Source of the DNA: Pontibacter sp. FD36
GTDB lineage: Bacteria; Bacteroidota; Bacteroidia; Cytophagales; Hymenobacteraceae
DNA: 64,000 nt
Reading direction: 5' to 3'
Assembly (NCBI RefSeq): GCF_015686655.1
Contig: NZ_JADPMP010000005.1
Span: 124,001-188,000 of the forward strand
The translations under genes were made by a program, and so were the position numbers. The number at the start of each line of letters is the position of its first letter. Position 1 is the first letter of the stretch. The notes beneath the pieces are model-generated. The model saw only the letters and a list, made by a program, of their open reading frames with translations. It searched no databases and had not been told where the DNA came from. Below, one piece after another: positions 24,208 to 32,843 of the stretch.

Positions 24208-25442
24208 ATACGCTCTTTGATTTTAGGGTTTGTGTTGCTGATCACTGCCGGGAGTCTGGCAGCCCAAACCGTATACGCGGCTCTTACCAGGAGGGCTAAA
24301 GTGATCGGAAAAACTGCGGGATGTAACTGCTGTGGCCACACCATCCATAACAACAATGTGATGAAAGCCAGCGCAGCCGTCGCCAGCATGTACTTCTGCA
24401 GCCAGCCCGGTAGTACAGGCCTGGCCAGGAATGCAGCGGCTACAACATGGGTAGGCAGTGCCCAAAGCAGGTTAAAGTTATTCGCAGCTGCCTGGTGGTC
24501 TGTGGCAAACCACAGTAGGAACAGCAGCACACCCAGCAGACCTGTGATCAGGAACAGGAACACATCAAACGTGCGGCTGCGTGTGCGGCGCTTGTAGTCG
24601 AGTACCGTGAGGGCCAGTACAAGGCCAAAAAACAGCCACCACACCAGCACGGGGTTAAAAAGGCTACCAGCCGAGGCAGGCATTGGGCTATTTTGGAATA
24701 TAACTGTTGGCTCACCTACCAAAGGCACCTGCTGGCCGTTCTGCTGGAGCGTGGCGCTGGCAAATCCCTCTGAAAGATAATCGGGCAGGAACATGTACTC
24801 ATAAGGAGTGGCTTTGCGGTCGATAGGCGCTCCCAAGGCCAGGTCGATGCCAAAGTCGGACCAGGGTTGCGGTGGCAGGTATAGGTCGATCAGGTTGCGG
24901 AAACTCATGTCCTGATCCAGATGAGCTACATTGAAGGCCACCTGGTTAGGGAAAGTAGCTTCTATACCATCGCGGATGCGCGTGGCGCAGTTGTCGAAAA
25001 AGAAGTCGTAGAGGTAAAAGCGGTTTTCGGGCAGGTAGTTATTTGTCAGAAACTGCCAGTACTGCTGTTTTTGCATTTCTGTAAAGTTCATCTCCTGCTC
25101 ATAAATAGAGCGGTTATCCAGGGTATAGCTGTAGGCGAAATCCTGGAAGTAGGCAATGGAGAGCTTGTAGTTGAGCTTGCCCCGGATAAACTTGATGTAG
25201 AAGCCCGGCTCGTTGAAATCGAAGGTGCCGTAGTTGAACACAATGTCCATACCTGTGGCAGGGTCGTTAACACGCACGGCACTGTGCCCGAAGATGGCAT
25301 AAAGCTCATCGCCCGGCGAACAGGTGATCAGACTGATCTTGGCCTCAGGAGACAAACGGGTGCCCTCAAACTGCGCCTTCGCCTGCACGGCAAAAAGCAG
25401 CAGCATCAAAATCAGTGAAAGCTTTTTAAAGTATAGCTTCAT
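24204..25442 (-). CDS. Lnb/DUF4105 family membrane protein (putative lipoprotein N-acyltransferase)
   Basis: 412 aa. Signal peptide (1-23), then a periplasmic N-terminal domain with the DUF4105 hallmarks ITCSPGDELYAIFGHSAVRV, FNYGTFDF, and YDFFFDNCATRIRD. About five C-terminal membrane helices follow. From established work as I recall it, Bacteroidota lack the usual Lnt and use this family (Lnb) to add the third acyl chain to lipoproteins; the Cys/His of the N-terminal domain fit a catalytic role. The Lnb assignment is family-level. Co-transcribed with the IMPase gene through a 4-nt overlap. Confidence 0.85.
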   Translation of the reverse strand: MKLYFKKLSLILMLLLFAVQAKAQFEGTRLSPEAKISLITCSPGDELYAIFGHSAVRVNDPATGMDIVFNYGTFDFNEPGFYIKFIRGKLNYKLSIAYFQDFAYSYTLDNRSIYEQEMNFTEMQKQQYWQFLTNNYLPENRFYLYDFFFDNCATRIRDGIEATFPNQVAFNVAHLDQDMSFRNLIDLYLPPQPWSDFGIDLALGAPIDRKATPYEYMFLPDYLSEGFASATLQQNGQQVPLVGEPTVIFQNSPMPASAGSLFNPVLVWWLFFGLVLALTVLDYKRRTRSRTFDVFLFLITGLLGVLLFLLWFATDHQAAANNFNLLWALPTHVVAAAFLARPVLPGWLQKYMLATAALAFITLLLWMVWPQQLHPAVFPITLALLVRAAYTVWAARLPAVISNTNPKIKERI

Positions 25443-25595
25443 AAATTTAATCGTATCACAAAATAGAAATCACAATCTCATCCTTCTACTCTTATCTGTG
25501 TTTAGATGAAAAATGGATCTCAAGGTCATGCATCTTCTATTTTCTAAATTGGTTGCTCTCCTGACACAGGTATAGCGCCCTGCTGTATGAGCAGT

Positions 25596-26288
25596 TTACT
25601 TCGCCCCCGCTCCGGAAACTACCACTACAAATTCCCCTTTTATAGCCTTGGTGGTGAAAATTTCGATCAGTTCGTCGAGCGTTCCGTTTACAGTTTCTTC
25701 AAACATCTTCGAGATTTCACGTGAAACAGAAGCCATACGTTCACCGCCGAAGTACTCTTTAAACTGTGTGAGCGTCTTGAGCAGGCGGTGCGGAGATTCA
25801 TAAAAAATCATGGTGCGCTCCTCCTCTGCAAGGCTGATCAGGCGTGTCTGGCGTCCTTTTTTCAAAGGCAGAAAACCCTCAAAAGTGAAGCGGTCGGTGC
25901 TGAAACCTGATTTAACCAAGGCTGGCACAAAGGCAGTTGCGCCAGGGAGGCACTCTACTTTGAGGTCAGCCTTCAGGCATTCGCGCACGAGCAGGAAGCC
26001 GGGGTCAGAAATTCCGGGCGTGCCAGCATCTGAAATAAGGGCCATTACTTCGCCTGCCTTCATGCGATCTACCAGATGTGCACTGGCCTTATGCTCGTTG
26101 TGCAAGTGGTGGCTGTGCATGCGCTTTTCTATACCCAGGTGTTGCAACAGTTTGCCGCTGGTGCGCGTGTCTTCGGCCAGTATAACGTCTACTTCCTTTA
26201 GGATGCGTATAGCCCGCAGCGTAATATCCTCTAGGTTGCCGATAGGAGTCGGCACCAAGTATAAGTTAGTTTTTTCAGGTTCCTGCAT
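25596..26288 (-). CDS. rsmI: 16S rRNA (cytidine(1402)-2'-O)-methyltransferase RsmI
   Basis: 230 aa. The tetrapyrrole-methylase fold shows the RsmI motifs LYLVPTPIGNLEDITLRAI at the N-terminus, AEDTRTSGKLL, ALISDAGTPGISDPGF and PGATAFVPALVKSGF. It methylates the ribose of C1402 in the decoding centre, using SAM. Starts at ATG 26288, with a TACCTTTG promoter box only 4 nt upstream, which would give a leaderless or nearly leaderless mRNA. Confidence 0.96.
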   Translation of the reverse strand: MQEPEKTNLYLVPTPIGNLEDITLRAIRILKEVDVILAEDTRTSGKLLQHLGIEKRMHSHHLHNEHKASAHLVDRMKAGEVMALISDAGTPGISDPGFLLVRECLKADLKVECLPGATAFVPALVKSGFSTDRFTFEGFLPLKKGRQTRLISLAEEERTMIFYESPHRLLKTLTQFKEYFGGERMASVSREISKMFEETVNGTLDELIEIFTTKAIKGEFVVVVSGAGAK

Positions 26289-26292
26289 ACAG

Positions 26293-26300
26293 CAAAGGTA
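26293..26300 (-). promoter_or_regulatory. -7 element TACCTTTG, 4 nt before rsmI start
   Basis: Exact TAnnTTTG; TTTG-CTGT-ATG. The same spacing is seen at gpmI and nadC. Confidence 0.55.
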
Positions 26301-26382
26301 TTACTTAATTGTCGATTGTTAAGGGCTGATTGCTATGCCGGGGTATAAGCCAGTTCCTGACAGCAACTCTGGTGACAGAGCC

Positions 26383-26628
26383 TCAGACCATCAGCTCGTC
26401 ATACAGCTGATCAATGCGCCGGGCCAGCTCTACATCCTTGTCAGTAACGGTATTGCTGGCGTCGTGTGTAGTCAGCTCGATCTCCACTTTGTTGTATACA
26501 TTGCTCCACCACGGATGGTGGTTTAGCTCTTCGGCCACATCGGCCACTTGGTTCATGAAAGCCATAGCCGCTCTAAAGTCTTTGAACTCAAAGCTGCGGG
26601 TCAATTTATCTTCGGTTTCTTTCCACAT
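26383..26628 (-). CDS. 4a-hydroxytetrahydrobiopterin dehydratase
   Basis: 81 aa from ATG 26628 (MWKETEDKLTRSFEF); the longer frame to 26763 runs into the opposite promoter region. The active-site block AEELNHHPWWSNVYNKVEIELTTHD is present, with the HH pair, and is followed by T..DVELARRIDQLY. This is slightly short for the family (usually ~95). It recycles pterin cofactor after aromatic amino acid hydroxylation; a moonlighting transcription-coactivator role is known in animals only. The hydroxylase is not in the window. Confidence 0.93.
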   Translation of the reverse strand: MWKETEDKLTRSFEFKDFRAAMAFMNQVADVAEELNHHPWWSNVYNKVEIELTTHDASNTVTDKDVELARRIDQLYDELMV

Positions 26629-26752
26629 AATCCAGGGACATATTTTAAGGTATAAACGGCTGGCTACCTCGCAAGATACCAAGCTGCAGTAACTAGGCCA
26701 AAAATGCAGGCGTATAGGTATGGACTGCAAGCACACTAAAACTAAAAAAACT

Positions 26753-27613
26753 ATGGCAAACAAACCAGAAGAAGTACCTGCTCAGAAACAGAAGCAACAG
26801 CCAGGCAAGGAGCACAAAATGACTCCGCAGCCGGAGTACATACGTGAAAACTACAAAGGCAGTGATAAACTCAAAGGCAGGAAAGCGCTCATCACCGGCG
26901 GTGATAGCGGTATAGGTCGCGCCGTGGCTGTGCACTTCGCCCGTGAAGGCGCCGATGTGGCCATCGTATACCTGAATGAGGACAAGGACGCCAAAGACAC
27001 CTTGCAGCTCATTGAGAAGGAAGGCCGCAAAGGAGTGATCATTTCAGGTGATATCGGTGATGAGGCCTTCTGCAAAACAGCTGTCCAGCAGGCTGTAAAT
27101 GACCTTGGGGGACTGGACATACTGGTGAACAACGCCGCGGAGCAGCATGAGCAGACAGATCTGAAAGACATATCGAAAGACCAGTTACAACGCACTTTTA
27201 AGACAAACATCTTCTCGATGTTCTACATGACTAAAGCGGCTTTGGAGCACATGAAAGAAGGCAGTGCCATTGTCAATTCTACTTCCGTTACCTCATACCG
27301 TGGCAGCCATCACCTCATGGATTATGCCTCCACAAAAGGAGCGATCACTTCCTTCACCCGTTCTCTGTCCTCTAACCTGGCGGAAAAGAAAATACGGGTG
27401 AATGCTGTGGCTCCAGGCCCAATCTGGACACCGCTTATACCTGCTTCATTTGATGAGAAGAAAGTGAAAGAGTTTGGCCAGGATGTGCCGCTAGGGCGCC
27501 CAGGGCAGCCATCAGAAGTCGCGCCAGCCTATGTGTTGCTGGCTTCTCAGGATGGGTCCTATATAACCGGACAGGTGATCCATGTGAACGGCGGCGAATT
27601 GGTGGGCAGCTAA
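26753..27613 (+). CDS. SDR family oxidoreductase, general-stress (GS39/YdaD) type
   Basis: 286 aa from ATG 26753. A 40-residue Lys/Gln/Pro-rich N-terminal arm (PEEVPAQKQKQQPGKEHKMTPQ) ends in the PEYIRENYKGSDKLKGRKALITGGDSGIG start that marks the stress-type SDR subgroup. TGGDSGIG is at 48-55, NNAA follows, and the active site is STSVTSY...YASTK. Cytoplasmic NAD(P)-dependent enzyme, substrate unknown. It is followed on the same strand by two tiny hydrophilic proteins, which suggests a stress or desiccation context. Confidence 0.9.
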   Translation: MANKPEEVPAQKQKQQPGKEHKMTPQPEYIRENYKGSDKLKGRKALITGGDSGIGRAVAVHFAREGADVAIVYLNEDKDAKDTLQLIEKEGRKGVIISGDIGDEAFCKTAVQQAVNDLGGLDILVNNAAEQHEQTDLKDISKDQLQRTFKTNIFSMFYMTKAALEHMKEGSAIVNSTSVTSYRGSHHLMDYASTKGAITSFTRSLSSNLAEKKIRVNAVAPGPIWTPLIPASFDEKKVKEFGQDVPLGRPGQPSEVAPAYVLLASQDGSYITGQVIHVNGGELVGS

Positions 27614-27689
27614 TCAAGCTAAACCATAGCGGCCGAAATGGAGTAAAAACAGGTATGGCTCTCAAGTGGAGCAAGATAAAGTCACAACT

Positions 27690-28001
27690 ATGGAAAATAA
27701 AGAAAACGATAAACACGCAGGGGAAACGCAGCACAGCGATGCAGCCAAAAATAGGCCCGTCCGCGTGATAGAGGATGATACGACAGATCAGGAATTTCGT
27801 GCGGGGCATATTATACCAGGTGCTGATCCGCCGAAGAACGAACACCAGCGTGGTGGCTTTGGTAACCGCGACGGCAAGGAAGGCTTCGGTAGCGACACGG
27901 CCTCAGAAGGTCCATCAGCCACCGGCGTCAACGACTTTGCCGACGACGGCACTCCACCGCCCGACAACATGCGTACCGAAGACGAAGGTCGCGGTACCTG
28001 A
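27690..28001 (+). CDS. small acidic, disordered hypothetical protein
   Basis: 103 aa from ATG 27690 (MENKENDKHAGETQHSD). It is strongly hydrophilic, rich in Asp, Glu, Gly, Asn, Pro, and has no hydrophobic core, so it is likely disordered. It repeats short blocks such as GGFGNRDGKEGFGSD and ends in GTPPPDNMRTEDEGRGT. No family is recognised. It follows the stress-type SDR by 76 bp and precedes another protein of similar nature; hydrophilin- or KGG-like stress roles are possible but only by analogy. Confidence 0.65.
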   Translation: MENKENDKHAGETQHSDAAKNRPVRVIEDDTTDQEFRAGHIIPGADPPKNEHQRGGFGNRDGKEGFGSDTASEGPSATGVNDFADDGTPPPDNMRTEDEGRGT

Positions 28002-28098
28002 TCATCATAACTGATTTTTAAAACAGGTATAGCTTCACTCGGCTAAAGACCGAGGTCGCTTGCCTTTTATTTTTAACTTAAATACAAGGAGACACATT

Positions 28099-28338
28099 AT
28101 GCCATCATATAAGCATACCCAGCCCGGTGGGGCTGATTCAGGAAAGCCAACTGGCCGCGGTCAGGACAAAGCTGCCGGCGGCAAGCCAGTAGATCCAAAC
28201 AGCACAAGAGCTGAACATGAAGACTTGGAAAATAAGTATACCGTGGACGATGCGGATGAAACAGGAGCCAATGTGCGCGTGAACAACCCGAATCGCAATC
28301 ATCATAAACCAGGCTTGGACAACAACAAATACAACTAA
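28099..28338 (+). CDS. small hydrophilic, disordered hypothetical protein
   Basis: 79 aa from ATG 28099, which has a clear AAGGAG Shine-Dalgarno 10 nt upstream, rare for this window. The composition is Gly/Asp/Asn/Lys/Pro-rich (GGADSGKPTGRGQDKAAGGKP, NPNRNHHKPGLDNNKYN) with no hydrophobic core. No known family. Last gene of the stress-type trio; an 11-bp-stem terminator follows. Confidence 0.7.
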   Translation: MPSYKHTQPGGADSGKPTGRGQDKAAGGKPVDPNSTRAEHEDLENKYTVDDADETGANVRVNNPNRNHHKPGLDNNKYN

Positions 28339-28358
28339 TCAGAAAAACAGCTGAAAAG

Positions 28359-28395
28359 AATAGCACCTGCTTATGAAACAGGTGCTATTTTTTTA
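28359..28395 (+). terminator. terminator after small hydrophilic protein gene
   Basis: Perfect 11-bp stem AATAGCACCTG/CAGGTGCTATT and six T. Confidence 0.93.
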
Positions 28396-28433
28396 GCTGT
28401 CTCAAACCGGTTCAGACCAGACGTACTCCCGCC

Positions 28434-29129
28434 ATGGCCCGATACGCGATCAGTGACATACACGGCTGCGCCCGCACCTTCAAAGCGCTCGTGCTCGAAC
28501 AACTGCAACTCAAGAAAACAGATGAGCTATACCTGCTGGGTGACTATGTAAATAAAGGTCCTGACAGCAAAGGCGTCCTGGACTTTATCATCCACCTCCA
28601 GAAACAGCAATATCGGGTGCACTGCTTGCGCGGCAACCACGACCAGATGCTGCTCAAAGCCGCCTCAAAAGGTGAGTCAGCTTTAAATCTGTCAGATCAG
28701 GAAAAAGAGATGGTGCTTCACAACTTCGGGATGCATGATTTCAAGAAGCTCCCCTTTAACTATGCCAACTTTATAGAATCTCTCCCCTTCTACTTAGAAC
28801 TTCCCGACTACTTTCTGGTACACGCAGGTTTCGACTTCCATCAAACCGACCTTTTTAGTGATAAAGAAGCTATGCTTAACATAAGGCACTACGAAGTTGA
28901 CTGGGACCGCCTCGATAACAAGAGACTCCTCCACGGTCATACCCCCACTGCCCTCCACTCCATTAAGAAAAGTGTTGCACACCAAGACGCTCGGATCAAC
29001 CTCGATGCCGGTTGCGTTTACTACAAAAATGCTGCTTATGGCAACATGGTTGCGTTGGATTTAGACACTAATTTATTGAATATTCAGTGCAATTTAGATC
29101 GTCCTTATAATGTTCGTAGAAAGAGCTGA
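28434..29129 (+). CDS. metallophosphoesterase, PPP-type phosphatase family
   Basis: 231 aa. Metal-binding blocks of the PPP superfamily are present: ISDIHG (D8, H10), GD (D37), RGNHDQ, and LLHGHTPT. The second block reads GDYVNKGPDS, where classical phosphatases have GDYVDRGPDS; the Asp-Arg that contacts the phosphate are Asn-Lys here. It may be a Ser/Thr phosphatase-like or symmetrical Ap4A hydrolase-like enzyme, but with altered phosphate binding. Only 38 bp after the previous terminator. It marks the left edge of the AT-rich island. Confidence 0.88.
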   Translation: MARYAISDIHGCARTFKALVLEQLQLKKTDELYLLGDYVNKGPDSKGVLDFIIHLQKQQYRVHCLRGNHDQMLLKAASKGESALNLSDQEKEMVLHNFGMHDFKKLPFNYANFIESLPFYLELPDYFLVHAGFDFHQTDLFSDKEAMLNIRHYEVDWDRLDNKRLLHGHTPTALHSIKKSVAHQDARINLDAGCVYYKNAAYGNMVALDLDTNLLNIQCNLDRPYNVRRKS

Positions 29130-29529
29130 TAATTAATTATTTGAATCGTTATAATAGATTTTTTTAAATATACAAATTCAGCTTTTTTAGGTGAAATTTG
29201 GTTCTATTTGCATTTAAGTTATAAAAAAAATAACACCAATTGTATGGTTTTTCACGTCCTTATCCTTAATATTGCCTTATATAAATAAATAATTACACTT
29301 ATTTGTTGAAAGGCAAAGCAAAATTCCAGAATCTTTAATAGGCTGTGAGTAGAATTTAGATCAAGCACAACTAGTTCTTGACTTTTAAGTAGTTAGCTTA
29401 TACCTATTCTGTTGCAGGTTTAATGCAATGAAATGCTCAGAAAAGCATAATGGGATTCCTTTGCCTATAATTTTACGCACGCGCGTGCGGATTTCACCAT
29501 AGAGAAACACACAACCAACCTTTTTTCAC
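29130..29529. other. AT-rich spacer with a GC palindrome
   Basis: 400 bp, strongly A+T-rich to the eye, no coding frame. It holds one TATACCT (29399-29405) and a perfect 14-bp GC-rich palindrome at 29476-29489 just before the next gene. No TAnnTTTG box found. Confidence 0.6.
29476..29489. promoter_or_regulatory. perfect palindrome CGCACGCGCGTGCG
   Basis: 14 bp perfect dyad, 40 bp before the start of a T9SS cargo gene, in otherwise AT-rich DNA. A possible protein-binding site; no family assigned. Confidence 0.4.
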
Positions 29530-32100
29530 ATGAAACACATCTACAACCAATCTTCGGCTGCGACCACCCTGCAGTCTGCTACGCAAGCCCTGGGAACGGC
29601 TCTAAATGGCAAAATCTTAACATTACTGTTCTTAAGCTTTTTCCTGCTGATAGTTCCAGAAGCCGATGCCCAAAGCATATCAAGAACACCATCTGGTACT
29701 GTCTGCTCTGGACAGGAAGTAACGTTTACATCTAGTGGTTTGCCATTTACCACGTTAAGTAGGCAGTGGCAAGAAAGTGTTAATGGGGGTGCTTTTCAGG
29801 ATATACCTGGAGCGACAGGCAATTCTTACTCTTTATCAACAAAGTTTGCTGACAACGGAAAAAGAATCAGACTAAGATATACATATTGGGCTATATTCAA
29901 TTTTACTGAAGAGACTAGTGCATTAACATTATCAGTGAATCAGACTCCAGACGCTCCAACTGTAACAGGAACAACAAGCTGTGAGGGTGGAAGATTTACT
30001 TTAAGGGCAGAAGGTTCTACTAACGGGAACTACCGCTGGTATAATGCTAATGGCACCCCAATAAGTAATCAGACTAATTCTACTTACCAAACACCAAACA
30101 TTACAGCCACTACTACTTACTTAGTGTCTATTGTGTCTAATGGCTGCGAAAGCGAAAGGGTGCCTGTAACAGCTGTTGTAGAGAAAACTGCCCCTACAGC
30201 TACTGGCGCGGAGCGCGTAGGCCCAGGTTCGGTTACATTAATAGCAGGAGGAGCCCCCGCAGGAGCCAGTTACTTATGGTACACTGTTCTGACGGGAGGA
30301 TCGCCAACCGCTACCACTACTCCTGAATTTATCACCCCCTCTCTTAGCCAAACAACGAAGTATTATGTAGCCACAAAAACTCCCCAAGGTTGCGAAAGTG
30401 ACAGGACAGAAGTAGTAGCAACAATCGTTGCACCTTCTAACGCAGATGACCTGACAACACACGTTATACTTTACCATGAAAATTTCAATGGTCAGGTTAC
30501 AGGATTGTCAACACCTTCTCCAGCACGGTGGAGCCTTACTCCAACAACTCAGAGTACAGTAACGAATTCAGGAAAAGCGTCAGGAGGAAATTATATTAGA
30601 ACGAACAATGCTTCAGGTACAGCTGATAGAATCCTTTCTCTAAGCAACAACATTTCTACTATCGGCTATCAGCATATTGGCATAATGTGGAGGCACCGTA
30701 AATCTGGAGGGAATGCTACAAATCATGTACCTCAATTGGCTTATAGTACTGATGAAGGTAATACTTGGCAGCAAGTACAAAGTAATTTAACTCCTAGCAC
30801 AGCATGGAATTGGGTAAATGGAGGCAGCTATATTATTTTACCAGAAGATGCTGCTAATAAAAGTAATGTTCAATTTAGGTGGACTATTACCAATTCACCT
30901 AACTTGAACACTAGCTTTTATTGTATAGATGACATTACTATAATCGGTACTCCAACTGTTGGCTTGGATAAGTTTAGCTGGAGTAGTAGGCCAAATAATG
31001 AGCAGCCATTTGTTAGGTCAGTAATAGCCGACAATGATGAATATACAGTTGAAGGCTTGAGAATGGAATGGAGTGTAAATCGTATTGGTACGACAACTAC
31101 AACAGCTAATATTACAAATGAATTTCAGGGCACGCCTACATTTGCAATCATACAAACAGGAGCAAATAATAACAACAGAACAGAAATAACTCTAAACTTA
31201 AGTAGTCCAGTTAATGATTTGACGTTCAGTTTATTTGATATTGATAGACAACAGAATCAATTTAGAGATAATATTGAAATAATCGGTTACAATGGGGACG
31301 AAGAAGTTCGTTTAACTAAAAGAAACATTATACATAGCTACAGGCATGCAATAACTACTACTGGTAGTATTGAGGCTGTAACGACATATAATGCTGCAGA
31401 TGATGGTCTGCCTGATGGAAATGTGACTGTCACATTTGATAAGCCAGTAAGTAGCGTTGTAATTACATATAGGAACTCTGGGGCAGGTGGCTCAACTCAG
31501 CAAGGTATAGGCATACACGATTTAATGTGGAGAACATTAACTATCGCCCCCCTCCCCGTGGAGCTGCTCTCTTTTAACGCGAGACGTGACACGCGTGGAG
31601 TGAACCTGACGTGGGCTACTGCTTCAGAACTTGATAATAGAGGTTTCGAGGTACAAGTATCAAACAATGCCAGAGACTTTACGGCAATTGGATTTGTGGA
31701 AAGCAAAGTTGGCACTACGTCGCTACGCCAAGACTACAGCTTTCTGGATACTAAAGCTGTATCTGGCACTCGCTACTACCGCCTGAAGCAGATCGACTTC
31801 GATGGTAAGTTTGAGTACTCAGCGATCAGAGCAGTTGCTTTGAATCAGAGTGATAGCAAAGTTTCGGCCTATCCAAACCCATTTGATGATGCTGTTATTG
31901 TGACGCTTAATGGTACAGAATCTCGTAATGTGCAAGTAGTATTAATGGATGCGATGGGCAAAGTATTGCAGCAGCGCACTGAGGAAACCTCGGGCAATTC
32001 TATTACAGTAGATATGAGAAGTGTTACAACCAAGGGCGTGTATGTACTCCGTGTGCTTGACAATGATACGAAGCATACCTTCAAACTTATGAAGCGATAG
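29530..32100 (+). CDS. T9SS type A sorting domain protein with Ig-like domains
   Basis: 856 aa. A long N-terminus holds a hydrophobic signal helix (~31-47, ILTLLFLSFFLLIVPEADAQ). Two or three Ig-like/PKD-like beta domains follow (~50-300), then a jelly-roll-like region (~310-480) and an unusual Asn-rich section (~480-670). The end has the FN3-like PVELLSFNA...LTWATASELDN block (~675-770) and a T9SS type A tail (YPNPFDDAVIVTL...GVYVLRVLDND). It is exported to the cell surface or medium. The middle uses many AT-rich codons (AAT, ATA, TTA) while the last ~550 bp return to host-like codons, so the gene looks like a mosaic. Terminator follows. Confidence 0.9.
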   Translation: MKHIYNQSSAATTLQSATQALGTALNGKILTLLFLSFFLLIVPEADAQSISRTPSGTVCSGQEVTFTSSGLPFTTLSRQWQESVNGGAFQDIPGATGNSYSLSTKFADNGKRIRLRYTYWAIFNFTEETSALTLSVNQTPDAPTVTGTTSCEGGRFTLRAEGSTNGNYRWYNANGTPISNQTNSTYQTPNITATTTYLVSIVSNGCESERVPVTAVVEKTAPTATGAERVGPGSVTLIAGGAPAGASYLWYTVLTGGSPTATTTPEFITPSLSQTTKYYVATKTPQGCESDRTEVVATIVAPSNADDLTTHVILYHENFNGQVTGLSTPSPARWSLTPTTQSTVTNSGKASGGNYIRTNNASGTADRILSLSNNISTIGYQHIGIMWRHRKSGGNATNHVPQLAYSTDEGNTWQQVQSNLTPSTAWNWVNGGSYIILPEDAANKSNVQFRWTITNSPNLNTSFYCIDDITIIGTPTVGLDKFSWSSRPNNEQPFVRSVIADNDEYTVEGLRMEWSVNRIGTTTTTANITNEFQGTPTFAIIQTGANNNNRTEITLNLSSPVNDLTFSLFDIDRQQNQFRDNIEIIGYNGDEEVRLTKRNIIHSYRHAITTTGSIEAVTTYNAADDGLPDGNVTVTFDKPVSSVVITYRNSGAGGSTQQGIGIHDLMWRTLTIAPLPVELLSFNARRDTRGVNLTWATASELDNRGFEVQVSNNARDFTAIGFVESKVGTTSLRQDYSFLDTKAVSGTRYYRLKQIDFDGKFEYSAIRAVALNQSDSKVSAYPNPFDDAVIVTLNGTESRNVQVVLMDAMGKVLQQRTEETSGNSITVDMRSVTTKGVYVLRVLDNDTKHTFKLMKR

Positions 32101-32122
32101 AAAGTTCTTACATTATAAAAAG

Positions 32123-32156
32123 AAAAGGGGCTGCAGATTTCTGCAGCCCCTTTTTT
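32123..32156 (+). terminator. terminator after first T9SS cargo gene
   Basis: Perfect 15-bp stem (32123-32137 with 32140-32154) and T-run. Confidence 0.95.
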
Positions 32157-32843
32157 GTTGTGGTAATAACTTAATAGATTAAGCATCTAAGAGAATGCTA
32201 CCTGAAGAGCGCTACTTGCTTTAAAACACTTCTATATACTTTGATTTAAATATAATATACACATTTCTAGATATGTAGCGTCCTCGTGAGTAATGTATTT
32301 TACTTCAAACTATATCATCAAATAAAAACTTACTTCTAATCCAAATTGATGCGTAAACTGCTGACCAAAAATGATATATAATGCAGTTTTTTGCTGAATA
32401 TTAAATAACTAATGCATAAATCAGAGTGGTTGAATAAAGCCTTTAATATTTTGGCTTAAATACATAGAGGGGTATGCAATCCAACATTAATTGCACGAGT
32501 TTGAATGCTTGAAAAAAACAGAGATTGTATTAGAGCTAGAAATTAAATAATACCAAAATACTATATATAATATTTTTATGCAATCATTGAAAAGTCAAGA
32601 GTAAACATTATTTAATTCTATTGATAGAAAATAAACATGAAAAGTTTTCAAATAACATAACAAAGGCGCCTTTTAGAAAATAGCCTTTAAATTAGCAGAA
32701 ATGCATATTAGAAAAGAGAAGTTAAAATCAGACAAAAAAACAGGGATTAATATTGCAAAAGTAAAAGATAAATTATCTTATTTTGTGATAATTAACTTAG
32801 CATTAAAACTGCACAAAAATTTATTAACTCTTAACTTTTAGCT
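32157..32843. other. long very AT-rich gene-free spacer
   Basis: About 690 bp between two T9SS cargo genes, the most A+T-rich stretch of the window. I see no coding frame, no tRNA, no inverted terminal repeats and no clear promoter box; no AGGTATA copy falls here. Possibly a long regulatory leader for the 2068-aa gene or remnant DNA. Confidence 0.6.

Noticed and set aside
32157..32843. A small gene or riboswitch in the long AT-rich spacer
   Set aside because: No frame with coding character and no conserved riboswitch core or stable GC stem is visible.
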